Assembly: GCA_023014335.1 (NCBI GenBank)
Contig: JAECYW010000005.1
Span: 744,001 to 808,000, forward strand
Direction of reading: 5' to 3'
Origin: Galerina marginata
Lineage: Eukaryota > Basidiomycota > Agaricomycetes > Agaricales > Galerinaceae
Length of the DNA stretch: 64,000 nt
This document shows, piece after piece, positions 22,650 through 34,285 of this stretch; within the stretch, counting starts at the first letter, position 1; the number at the start of each line of letters is the position of its first letter. Both the position numbers and the translations under genes were made by a program. Below the pieces are notes generated by a model. It was not told where the DNA came from, did no database searches, and worked only from the letters and a program-made list of their open reading frames with translations.

Positions 22650-22891
22650 GTGTAGTATAGCCTTGGAGGAAAGAATAGCAAGAGACAAATGATTTGCAAG
22701 AGAGGATTTGTTGGAATTGCCTTGATTCCAGGCCATAGCACGATGAGAGGTAGAAGCAACCGCAGAGTCAGCCATTGAGTTGAAAGAAATTGCAGTTTTT
22801 TATTATATCCGGGAATCTTATATACACATACTCTCATAGCTTTATGGCTATGCAACTGTAGTTTCATAGCTCTGTGGCTATATCATATTAC

Positions 22892-25800
22892 TTGGTCAGA
22901 GGCCATTGCTGCGCATGGCAAAAACAAGTTCTTACTTTGTGGGTGCGTGTTACGACATAAATATATGTTAAATAAGTAAATAATGCATAGTCCGCTCAAA
23001 TCTGAACCGATTGGGATGATCTTATACTCAAAAAAAGCAGAAAAATGAGGTGATTCTAACAAGCCTAAAACGGCCTGGTCACGTGACCAGGAAGGCCCTG
23101 ATTTTTAGAAATTTTTTGATACCAAGATCATAAAAATTGGCCCAGTAATGGCTGAGATACAGAAACCATGCAGGGTCACTATAGCAGTGGGAGAATTTCC
23201 ATTGGTTTTGTTAGGAACCATTTCTGCCTGCTATGCAGGCCGGAAAACAAGTTCTTTTACTACGTAAGAACTTGTAACAAGATTAATTATTAGACTACAA
23301 TAAGAACTTGTAATAAGATTAATTCTTACGTTGCTTAGTTTTTATTGGATTGCCTTGAAACAAAGTGTGTAATTATCAGAAAAATCAGGGCTAAAAGATG
23401 GTGTCACATAGGTATTGTCACACCTTTATGTGACTTACCAAATGCGGAATATTGTTTGAAATACACTATATTGGGAGATTTAAAGGCATTAAAATAAAAT
23501 AAAAATACAGATGATGTTTTTTTTACCTAAGGGATGGTCTGTGCACACATATCACATGACATATCCCTGAGAATATTTTGGTCTAACTTGGTGCCTCAAT
23601 TGATTTCAAGGGATTTGCACAAAGTCCTGCTGTGAGTTTGATTATGTAAGCTTCTAAAACATTATTTTCATGTTATTTGGTCATATTTGGAATGTTTGGT
23701 GTGCCTTTTATGGGTTATCCACTCAGTTTAACACCAATTTTCTGATTTTCACCAAGTTGAGCTGACTGTTTGCCTGATTTGGACACCATGACATCATTGC
23801 AAAACATATGTAAATATTTGTACATTATTCTACATTGGTCTGGGCAATACATTTTAGCATATGTAGCTCACTGAAATCTGTTTTAAGTGTAAATTGACAC
23901 AAATTTGCGCTTTTTGGGTTGTGTGAACAAGTCACATGACCTAATCAACCCTGGATACACATGCCACATGAAAGCCCTGATTTTTAGAAATTTTTTGATA
24001 CCAAGATCATAAAAATTGGCCCAGTAATGGCTGAGATACAGAAACCATGCAGGGTCACTATAGCAGTGGGAGAATTTCCATTGGTTTTGTTAGGAACCAT
24101 TTCTGCCTGCTATGCAGGCCGGAAAACAAGTTCTTTTACTACGTAAGAACTTGTAACAAGATTAATTATTAGACTACAATAAGAACTTGTAATAAGATTA
24201 ATTCTTACGTTGCTTAGTTTTTATTGGATTGCCTTGAAACAAAGTGTGTAATTATCAGAAAAATCAGGGCTAAAAGATGGTGTCACATAGGTATTGTCAC
24301 ACCTTTATGTGACTTACCAAATGCGGAATATTGTTTGAAATACACTATATTGGGAGATTTAAAGGCATTAAAATAAAATAAAAATACAGATGATGTTTTT
24401 TTTACCTAAGGGATGGTCTGTGCACACATATCACATGACATATCCCTGAGAATATTTTGGTCTAACTTGGTGCCTCAATTGATTTCAAGGGATTTGCACA
24501 AAGTCCTGCTGTGAGTTTGATTATGTAAGCTTCTAAAACATTATTTTCATGTTATTTGGTCATATTTGGAATGTTTGGTGTGCCTTTTATGGGTTATCCA
24601 CTCAGTTTAACACCAATTTTCTGATTTTCACCAAGTTGAGCTGACTGTTTGCCTGATTTGGACACCATGACATCATTGCAAAACATATGTAAATATTTGT
24701 ACATTATTCTACATTGGTCTGGGCAATACATTTTAGCATATGTAGCTCACTGAAATCTGTTTTAAGTGTAAATTGACACAAATTTGCGCTTTTTGGGTTG
24801 TGTGAACAAGTCACATGACCTAATCAACCCTGGATACACATGCCACATGAAAGCCCTGATTTTTAGAAATTTTTTGATACCAAGATCATAAAAATTGGCC
24901 CAGTAATGGCTGAGATACAGAAACCATGCAGGGTCACTATAGCAGTGGGAGAATTTCCATTGGTTTTGTTAGGAACCATTTCTGCCTGCTATGCAGGCCG
25001 GAAAACAAGTTCTTTTACTACGTAAGAACTTGTAACAAGATTAATTATTAGACTACAATAAGAACTTGTAATAAGATTAATTCTTACGTTGCTTAGTTTT
25101 TATTGGATTGCCTTGAAACAAAGTGTGTAATTATCAGAAAAATCAGGGCTAAAAGATGGTGTCACATAGGTATTGTCACACCTTTATGTGACTTACCAAA
25201 TGCGGAATATTGTTTGAAATACACTATATTGGGAGATTTAAAGGCATTAAAATAAAATAAAAATACAGATGATGTTTTTTTTACCTAAGGGATGGTCTGT
25301 GCACACATATCACATGACATATCCCTGAGAATATTTTGGTCTAACTTGGTGCCTCAATTGATTTCAAGGGATTTGCACAAAGTCCTGCTGTGAGTTTGAT
25401 TATGTAAGCTTCTAAAACATTATTTTCATGTTATTTGGTCATATTTGGAATGTTTGGTGTGCCTTTTATGGGTTATCCACTCAGTTTAACACCAATTTTC
25501 TGATTTTCACCAAGTTGAGCTGACTGTTTGCCTGATTTGGACACCATGACATCATTGCAAAACATATGTAAATATTTGTACATTATTCTACATTGGTCTG
25601 GGCAATACATTTTAGCATATGTAGCTCACTGAAATCTGTTTTAAGTGTAAATTGACACAAATTTGCGCTTTTTGGGTTGTGTGAACAAGTCACATGACCT
25701 AATCAACCCTGGATACACATGCCACATGAAAGCCCTGATTTTTAGAAATTTTTTGATACCAAGATCATAAAAATTGGCCCAGTAATGGCTGAGATACAGA

Positions 25801-28276
25801 AACCATGCAGGGTCACTATAGCAGTGGGAGAATTTCCATTGGTTTTGTTAGGAACCATTTCTGCCTGCTATGCAGGCCGGAAAACAAGTTCTTTTACTAC
25901 GTAAGAACTTGTAACAAGATTAATTATTAGACTACAATAAGAACTTGTAATAAGATTAATTCTTACGTTGCTTAGTTTTTATTGGATTGCCTTGAAACAA
26001 AGTGTGTAATTATCAGAAAAATCAGGGCTAAAAGATGGTGTCACATAGGTATTGTCACACCTTTATGTGACTTACCAAATGCGGAATATTGTTTGAAATA
26101 CACTATATTGGGAGATTTAAAGGCATTAAAATAAAATAAAAATACAGATGATGTTTTTTTTACCTAAGGGATGGTCTGTGCACACATATCACATGACATA
26201 TCCCTGAGAATATTTTGGTCTAACTTGGTGCCTCAATTGATTTCAAGGGATTTGCACAAAGTCCTGCTGTGAGTTTGATTATGTAAGCTTCTAAAACATT
26301 ATTTTCATGTTATTTGGTCATATTTGGAATGTTTGGTGTGCCTTTTATGGGTTATCCACTCAGTTTAACACCAATTTTCTGATTTTCACCAAGTTGAGCT
26401 GACTGTTTGCCTGATTTGGACACCATGACATCATTGCAAAACATATGTAAATATTTGTACATTATTCTACATTGGTCTGGGCAATACATTTTAGCATATG
26501 TAGCTCACTGAAATCTGTTTTAAGTGTAAATTGACACAAATTTGCGCTTTTTGGGTTGTGTGAACAAGTCACATGACCTAATCAACCCTGGATACACATG
26601 CCACATGAAAGCCCTGATTTTTAGAAATTTTTTGATACCAAGATCATAAAAATTGGCCCAGTAATGGCTGAGATACAGAAACCATGCAGGGTCACTATAG
26701 CAGTGGGAGAATTTCCATTGGTTTTGTTAGGAACCATTTCTGCCTGCTATGCAGGCCGGAAAACAAGTTCTTTTACTACGTAAGAACTTGTAACAAGATT
26801 AATTATTAGACTACAATAAGAACTTGTAATAAGATTAATTCTTACGTTGCTTAGTTTTTATTGGATTGCCTTGAAACAAAGTGTGTAATTATCAGAAAAA
26901 TCAGGGCTAAAAGATGGTGTCACATAGGTATTGTCACACCTTTATGTGACTTACCAAATGCGGAATATTGTTTGAAATACACTATATTGGGAGATTTAAA
27001 GGCATTAAAATAAAATAAAAATACAGATGATGTTTTTTTTACCTAAGGGATGGTCTGTGCACACATATCACATGACATATCCCTGAGAATATTTTGGTCT
27101 AACTTGGTGCCTCAATTGATTTCAAGGGATTTGCACAAAGTCCTGCTGTGAGTTTGATTATGTAAGCTTCTAAAACATTATTTTCATGTTATTTGGTCAT
27201 ATTTGGAATGTTTGGTGTGCCTTTTATGGGTTATCCACTCAGTTTAACACCAATTTTCTGATTTTCACCAAGTTGAGCTGACTGTTTGCCTGATTTGGAC
27301 ACCATGACATCATTGCAAAACATATGTAAATATTTGTACATTATTCTACATTGGTCTGGGCAATACATTTTAGCATATGTAGCTCACTGAAATCTGTTTT
27401 AAGTGTAAATTGACACAAATTTGCGCTTTTTGGGTTGTGTGAACAAGTCACATGACCTAATCAACCCTGGATACACATGCCACATGAAAGCCCTGATTTT
27501 TAGAAATTTTTTGATACCAAGATCATAAAAATTGGCCCAGTAATGGCTGAGATACAGAAACCATGCAGGGTCACTATAGCAGTGGGAGAATTTCCATTGG
27601 TTTTGTTAGGAACCATTTCTGCCTGCTATGCAGGCCGGAAAACAAGTTCTTTTACTACGTAAGAACTTGTAACAAGATTAATTATTAGACTACAATAAGA
27701 ACTTGTAATAAGATTAATTCTTACGTTGCTTAGTTTTTATTGGATTGCCTTGAAACAAAGTGTGTAATTATCAGAAAAATCAGGGCTAAAAGATGGTGTC
27801 ACATAGGTATTGTCACACCTTTATGTGACTTACCAAATGCGGAATATTGTTTGAAATACACTATATTGGGAGATTTAAAGGCATTAAAATAAAATAAAAA
27901 TACAGATGATGTTTTTTTTACCTAAGGGATGGTCTGTGCACACATATCACATGACATATCCCTCAGAATATTTTGGTCTAACTTGGTGCCTTAACTGATT
28001 TCAAGGGATTTGCACAAAGTCCTGCTGTGAGTTTGATTATGTAAGCTTCTGAAACATTATTTTCATGTTATTTGGTCATGTTTTGCAATGTTTGGTGTGC
28101 CTTTTATGGGTTATCCAGTCAGTTTAACACCAATTTTTGGATTTTCACCAAGTTGAGCTGACTGTTTGCCTGATTTGGACACCATGACATCATTGCAAAA
28201 CATATGTAAATATTTGTACATTATTCTAGATTGGTCTGGACAACACATTTTAGCATATCTAGCTCACTGAAATCTG
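22892..28276 (+). mobile_element. Copy E: element expanded to an 879-bp tandem array
   Basis: Starts with P (TTGGTCAG..., after AC at 22890-22891, about 115 bp upstream of the SET ATG) including the 18-bp palindrome. Then come Q-R units with an exact period of 879 bp: the GATACCAAG anchor falls at 23118, 23997, 24876, 25755, 26634 and 27513. The first five units look identical base for base. The last R (from about 27960) differs at many positions and resembles R of copies A, F and G. The array stops inside R at 28276, where the 104-bp minisatellite begins, so the 3' end of the element is missing. Confidence 0.9.
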
Positions 28277-29285
28277 TAATGAATTTGCTCCAGCATTAAC
28301 CAACTCACAGCAAGTCATCCGAACTCACTGCAGGTCATCCGGAACTCACCGCAAGTCATCCGCAAGTCATTATAAGGATATGATGAATTTGCTCCAACAT
28401 TAACCAACTCAATGCAAGTCATCCGAACTCACCGCAAGTCATCCGGAACTCACCGCAAGTCATCCGCAAGTCATTATAAGGATACGATGAATTTGCTCCA
28501 ACATTAACCAGCTCAATGCAAGTCATCCGAACTCACCGCAAGTCATCCGGAACTCACTGCAAGTCATCCGCAAGTCATTATAAGGATACGATGAATTCGC
28601 TCCAGCATTAACCAACTTACTGCAAGTCATCTGAACTCACCACAAGTTATACGAACTCACCGCAAGTCATCCGCAAGTCATTATAAGGATATGATGAATT
28701 CGCTCCAGCATTAACCAACTCACAGCAAGTCATCCGAACTCACTGCAGGACATCCGGAACTCACCGCAAGTCATCTGCAAGTCATGATAGGGATACGATG
28801 AATTTTCTCCAGCATTAACCAACTCAATGCAAGTCATCCGAACACACCGCAAGTCATCTTAACTCACCGCAAGTCATCCACAAGTCATCATAAGGATACA
28901 ATGAATTCGCTCCAACATTGACCAACTTACTGCAAGTCATCCGAACACACCACAAGTCATCCGGAACTCACCACAAGTCATCCACAAGTCATCATAAGGA
29001 TACGATGAATTCGCTCCAACATTAACCAACTCACTGCAGGTCATCTGGAACTCACCGCAAGTCATCCACAAGTCATTATAAGGATACAATGAATTTGCTC
29101 CAATATTAACCAACTTACCGCAAGTCATCCGAACACACCGCAAGTCATCCGAACACACCGCAAGTCATCCGGAACTCACCGCAAGTCATCCACAAGTCAT
29201 CATAAGGATACGATGAATTCGCTCCAACATTAACCAACTCACTGCAGGTCATCCGAACCCACCACAAGTCATCCGCAAGTCATTA
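28277..29285. repeat. 104-bp minisatellite with ~20-bp subunits
   Basis: About 9.5 copies; GAATT anchors at 28281, 28385, 28489, 28593, 28696, 28800, 28903, 29007, 29091 and 29215. Each unit holds GAATTYGCTCCARCATTAAC followed by three or four CAAGTCATCCGAACTCACCG-type subunits and TCATTATAAGGATAYGAT. The 84- and 124-bp spacings reflect loss and gain of one subunit. Confidence 0.9.
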
Positions 29286-29299
29286 ATTCACCAACTATT

Positions 29300-29372
29300 C
29301 TAATTACAAAAGCAAAAACAAAAACAAAAACAAAAACAAAAACAAAAACAACAACAACAACAACAACAAAAG
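29300..29372 (+). repeat. Simple repeat (CAAAAA)n then (CAA)n
   Basis: Six or so AAAAAC hexamers followed by about six AAC trinucleotides, between the minisatellite and copy F. Confidence 0.9.
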
Positions 29373-29406
29373 TACAAAACAAAACATAAACATTTTTCTT
29401 AATAGT

Positions 29407-32400
29407 TACAAGTTCTTACGTAGTAAAAGAACTTGTTTTCCGGCTGCATAGCAGGCAGAAATGGTTTCTAACGCAATGGTTGGAAATTCTCCCACTGCTA
29501 TAGTGACCCTGCATGGTTTCTGTATCTCAGCCATTACTGGGCCAATTTTTATGATCTTGGTATCAAAAAAATCGTAAAAATCAGGGCTTTCATGTGGCAT
29601 GTGTATCCAGGGTTGATTAGGTCATGTGACTTGTTCACACGACCCAAAAAGCGCAAATTTGTGTGAATTTACACTTAAAACAGATTTGAATGAGCTAGAT
29701 ATGCTAAAATGTGTCGCCCAGACCAATATAGAATAATGTACAAATATTTACATATGTTTTGCAATGATGTCATGGTGTCCAAATCCGGCAAACAGTCAGC
29801 TCAACTTGGTGAAAATCCGAAAATTGGTGTTAAACTGACTGGATAATCCATAAAAGGCACACCAAACATTGCAAAACATGACCAAATAACATGAAAATAA
29901 TGTTCTAGAAGCTTACATAATCAAACTCACAGCAGGACTTTGTGCAATTGCCTTGGATTTGGTAATGCACCAACTTGGACAAAAGTATTCTCAGGGATAT
30001 GTCATGTGATATGTGCGCACAGACCACCTGTTAGGTAAAAAAAAGATTATCAGTATTTTTATTTTATTTTAATGCCTTTAAAATCTCTCAATATAGCTTA
30101 TTTACTGTGTTTTCAACAATATTCCGCATTTGGTAAGTCACATAAAGATGTGACAATACGAATGTGACACCATCTTTTATCCCTGATTTTTCTGATAATT
30201 ACACACTTTGTTTCAAGGCAATCCGATAAAAGCTAAGTGACGTATGCATTAATCTTGTTACAAGTTCTTATTGTAGTCAATTAATTAATCTTGTTACAAG
30301 TTCTTACGTAGTAAAAGAACTTGTTTTCCGGCCTGCATAGCAGGCAGAAATGGTTTCTAACGCAATGGTTGGAAATTCTCCCACTGCTATAGTGACCCTG
30401 CATGGTTTCTGTATCTCAGCCATTACTGGGCCAATTTTTATGATCTTGGTATCAAAAAAATCGTAAAAATCAGGGCTTTCATGTGGCATGTGTATCCAGG
30501 GTTGATTAGGTCATGTGACTTGTTCACACGACCCAAAAAGCGCAAATTTGTGTGAATTTACACTTAAAACAGATTTGAATGAGCTAGATATGCTAAAATG
30601 TGTCGCCCAGACCAATATAGAATAATGTACAAATATTTACATATGTTTTGCAATGATGTCATGGTGTCCAAATCCGGCAAACAGTCAGCTCAACTTGGTG
30701 AAAATCCGAAAATTGGTGTTAAACTGACTGGATAATCCATAAAAGGCACACCAAACATTGCAAAACATGACCAAATAACATGAAAATAATGTTCTAGAAG
30801 CTTACATAATCAAACTCACAGCAGGACTTTGTGCAATTGCCTTGGATTTGGTAATGCACCAACTTGGACAAAAGTATTCTCAGGGATATGTCATGTGATA
30901 TGTGCGCACAGACCACCTGTTAGGTAAAAAAAAGATTATCAGTATTTTTATTTTATTTTAATGCCTTTAAAATCTCTCAATATAGCTTATTTACTGTGTT
31001 TTCAACAATATTCCGCATTTGGTAAGTCACATAAAGATGTGACAATACGAATGTGACACCATCTTTTATCCCTGATTTTTCTGATAATTACACACTTTGT
31101 TTCAAGGCAATCCGATAAAAGCTAAGTGACGTATGCATTAATCTTGTTACAAGTTCTTATTGTAGTCAATTAATTAATCTTGTTACAAGTTCTTACGTAG
31201 TAAAAGAACTTGTTTTCCGGCCTGCATAGCAGGCAGAAATGGTTTCTAACGCAATGGTTGGAAATTCTCCCACTGCTATAGTGACCCTGCATGGTTTCTG
31301 TATCTCAGCCATTACTGGGCCAATTTTTATGATCTTGGTATCAAAAAAATCGTAAAAATCAGGGCTTTCATGTGGCATGTGTATCCAGGGTTGATTAGGT
31401 CATGTGACTTGTTCACACGACCCAAAAAGCGCAAATTTGTGTGAATTTACACTTAAAACAGATTTGAATGAGCTAGATATGCTAAAATGTGTCGCCCAGA
31501 CCAATATAGAATAATGTACAAATATTTACATATGTTTTGCAATGATGTCATGGTGTCCAAATCCGGCAAACAGTCAGCTCAACTTGGTGAAAATCCGAAA
31601 ATTGGTGTTAAACTGACTGGATAATCCATAAAAGGCACACCAAACATTGCAAAACATGACCAAATAACATGAAAATAATGTTCTAGAAGCTTACATAATC
31701 AAACTCACAGCAGGACTTTGTGCAATTGCCTTGGATTTGGTAATGCACCAACTTGGACAAAAGTATTCTCAGGGATATGTCATGTGATATGTGCGCACAG
31801 ACCACCTGTTAGGTAAAAAAAAGATTATCAGTATTTTTATTTTATTTTAATGCCTTTAAAATCTCTCAATATAGCTTATTTACTGTGTTTTCAACAATAT
31901 TCCGCATTTGGTAAGTCACATAAAGATGTGACAATACGAATGTGACACCATCTTTTATCCCTGATTTTTCTGATAATTACACACTTTGTTTCAAGGCAAT
32001 CCGATAAAAGCTAAGTGACGTATGCATTAATCTTGTTACAAGTTCTTATTGTAGTCAATTAATTAATCTTGTTACAAGTTCTTACGTAGTAAAAGAACTT
32101 GTTTTCCGGCCTGCATAGCAGGCAGAAATGGTTTCTAACGCAATGGTTGGAAATTCTCCCACTGCTATAGTGACCCTGCATGGTTTCTGTATCTCAGCCA
32201 TTACTGGGCCAATTTTTATGATCTTGGTATCAAAAAAATCGTAAAAATCAGGGCTTTCATGTGGCATGTGTATCCAGGGTTGATTAGGTCATGTGACTTG
32301 TTCACACGACCCAAAAAGCGCAAATTTGTGTGAATTTACACTTAAAACAGATTTGAATGAGCTAGATATGCTAAAATGTGTCGCCCAGACCAATATAGAA

Positions 32401-34255
32401 TAATGTACAAATATTTACATATGTTTTGCAATGATGTCATGGTGTCCAAATCCGGCAAACAGTCAGCTCAACTTGGTGAAAATCCGAAAATTGGTGTTAA
32501 ACTGACTGGATAATCCATAAAAGGCACACCAAACATTGCAAAACATGACCAAATAACATGAAAATAATGTTCTAGAAGCTTACATAATCAAACTCACAGC
32601 AGGACTTTGTGCAATTGCCTTGGATTTGGTAATGCACCAACTTGGACAAAAGTATTCTCAGGGATATGTCATGTGATATGTGCGCACAGACCACCTGTTA
32701 GGTAAAAAAAAGATTATCAGTATTTTTATTTTATTTTAATGCCTTTAAAATCTCTCAATATAGCTTATTTACTGTGTTTTCAACAATATTCCGCATTTGG
32801 TAAGTCACATAAAGATGTGACAATACGAATGTGACACCATCTTTTATCCCTGATTTTTCTGATAATTACACACTTTGTTTCAAGGCAATCCGATAAAAGC
32901 TAAGTGACGTATGCATTAATCTTGTTACAAGTTCTTATTGTAGTCAATTAATTAATCTTGTTACAAGTTCTTACGTAGTAAAAGAACTTGTTTTCCGGCC
33001 TGCATAGCAGGCAGAAATGGTTTCTAACGCAATGGTTGGAAATTCTCCCACTGCTATAGTGACCCTGCATGGTTTCTGTATCTCAGCCATTACTGGGCCA
33101 ATTTTTATGATCTTGGTATCAAAAAAATCGTAAAAATCAGGGCTTTCATGTGGCATGTGTATCCAGGGTTGATTAGGTCATGTGACTTGTTCACACGACC
33201 CAAAAAGCGCAAATTTGTGTGAATTTACACTTAAAACAGATTTGAATGAGCTAGATATGCTAAAATGTGTCGCCCAGACCAATATAGAATAATGTACAAA
33301 TATTTACATATGTTTTGCAATGATGTCATGGTGTCCAAATCCGGCAAACAGTCAGCTCAACTTGGTGAAAATCCGAAAATTGGTGTTAAACTGACTGGAT
33401 AATCCATAAAAGGCACACCAAACATTGCAAAACATGACCAAATAACATGAAAATAATGTTCTAGAAGCTTACATAATCAAACTCACAGCAGGACTTTGTG
33501 CAATTGCCTTGGATTTGGTAATGCACCAACTTGGACAAAAGTATTCTCAGGGATATGTCATGTGATATGTGCGCACAGACCACCTGTTAGGTAAAAAAAA
33601 GATTATCAGTATTTTTATTTTATTTTAATGCCTTTAAAATCTCTCAATATAGCTTATTTACTGTGTTTTCAACAATATTCCGCATTTGGTAAGTCACATA
33701 AAGATGTGACAATACGAATGTGACACCATCTTTTATCCCTGATTTTTCTGATAATTACACACTTTGTTTCAAGGCAATCCGATAAAAGCTAAGTGACGTA
33801 TGCATTAATCTTGTTACAAGTTCTTATTGTAGTCAATTAATTAATCTTGTTACAAGTTCTTACGTAGTAAAAGAACTTGTTTTCCGGCCTGCATAGCAGG
33901 CAGAAATGGTTTCTAACGCAATGGTTGGAAATTCTCCCACTGCTATAGTGACCCTGCATGGTTTCTGTATCTCAGCCATTACTGGGCCAATTTTTATGAT
34001 CTTGGTATCAAAAAAATCGTAAAAATCAGGGCCTTCCTGGTCACGTGACCAGGCCGTTTTAGGCTTGTTAGATTCGCCTTATTTTTCTGCTTTTTTCGAG
34101 TATAAGATCATCCCAATCGGTTCAGATTTGAGCGGACTACATGTTATTTACGTATTTAATATGTATTTGTTTAATAACAGTGTAAGTCTTCAGGCACTGC
34201 CTCACCCCAAAGTAAGAACTTGTTTTTGCCCTGCGCAGCAATGGCCTCTGACCAA
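29407..34255 (-). mobile_element. Copy F: element expanded to an 889-bp tandem array, minus orientation
   Basis: GT at 29405-29406 and 34256-34257 bound a complete element. On the minus strand it reads P (34255 to about 34030, with the CCTGGTCACGTGACCAGG palindrome at about 34035-34052), then Q-R units of 889 bp, then a final Q. TACAAGTTCTTACG anchors recur at 29407, 30295, 31184, 32073, 32962 and 33851. The units look identical except for a missing C in the outermost Q. Inserted about 30 bp past the stop codon of KDZ copy 2. A 61-codon open stretch repeats in every Q but is not considered a gene. Confidence 0.9.
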
Positions 34256-34285
34256 GTCATACTGCTTAGACCCCCAATATGACAC

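Larger units (their letters stand above)
20326..22775 (-). pseudogene. SET-domain protein gene split by element copies C and D
   Basis: Likely a protein lysine methyltransferase-type SET protein of the family expanded in mushrooms. The ATG at 22775 (MADSAVASTSHRAMAW) opens an exon cut by element D. Removing D with one GT joins SSKAILH to IDPLIVNALFAQQ in frame. The exon continues to an intron near 22010-21960, then GHANQKGFAIYATKD and KGEYILELLGLMPEDR (SET N-terminal motif), where element C interrupts. Removing C with one GT joins EDRTKH to TDLSTITPHPDN in frame, followed by GPIRFINHRC (the SET RFxNHxC motif) and a donor GTGAGT at about 20382. The final SET tyrosine motif was not found. It would fall where element B and the convergent plus-strand gene lie, so the end is uncertain. 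Both SET motifs are intact, so the disruption is recent relative to decay. Confidence 0.7.

Noticed and set aside
28277..29285. CRISPR-like array
   Set aside because: Units are contiguous with related subunits and no unique spacers, and the genome is eukaryotic.
29300..29372. Poly-A tail of a LINE or SINE
   Set aside because: It is a CAAAAA/CAA microsatellite with no retroelement sequence beside it.
29406..33156. A 61-codon open frame (starting MPHESPDFYDFF) repeated every 889 bp
   Set aside because: It lies wholly within module Q, is present only because Q is amplified, runs through the 3' hairpin, and is damaged in other copies; no coding signature.
22892..34255. Q-R-Q read as an LTR retroelement (TRIM) with Q as the LTR
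   Set aside because: No primer-binding site after Q, no polypurine tract before Q, Q ends in hairpins, P lies outside the repeats, and the duplication is 2 bp instead of 4-6 bp.
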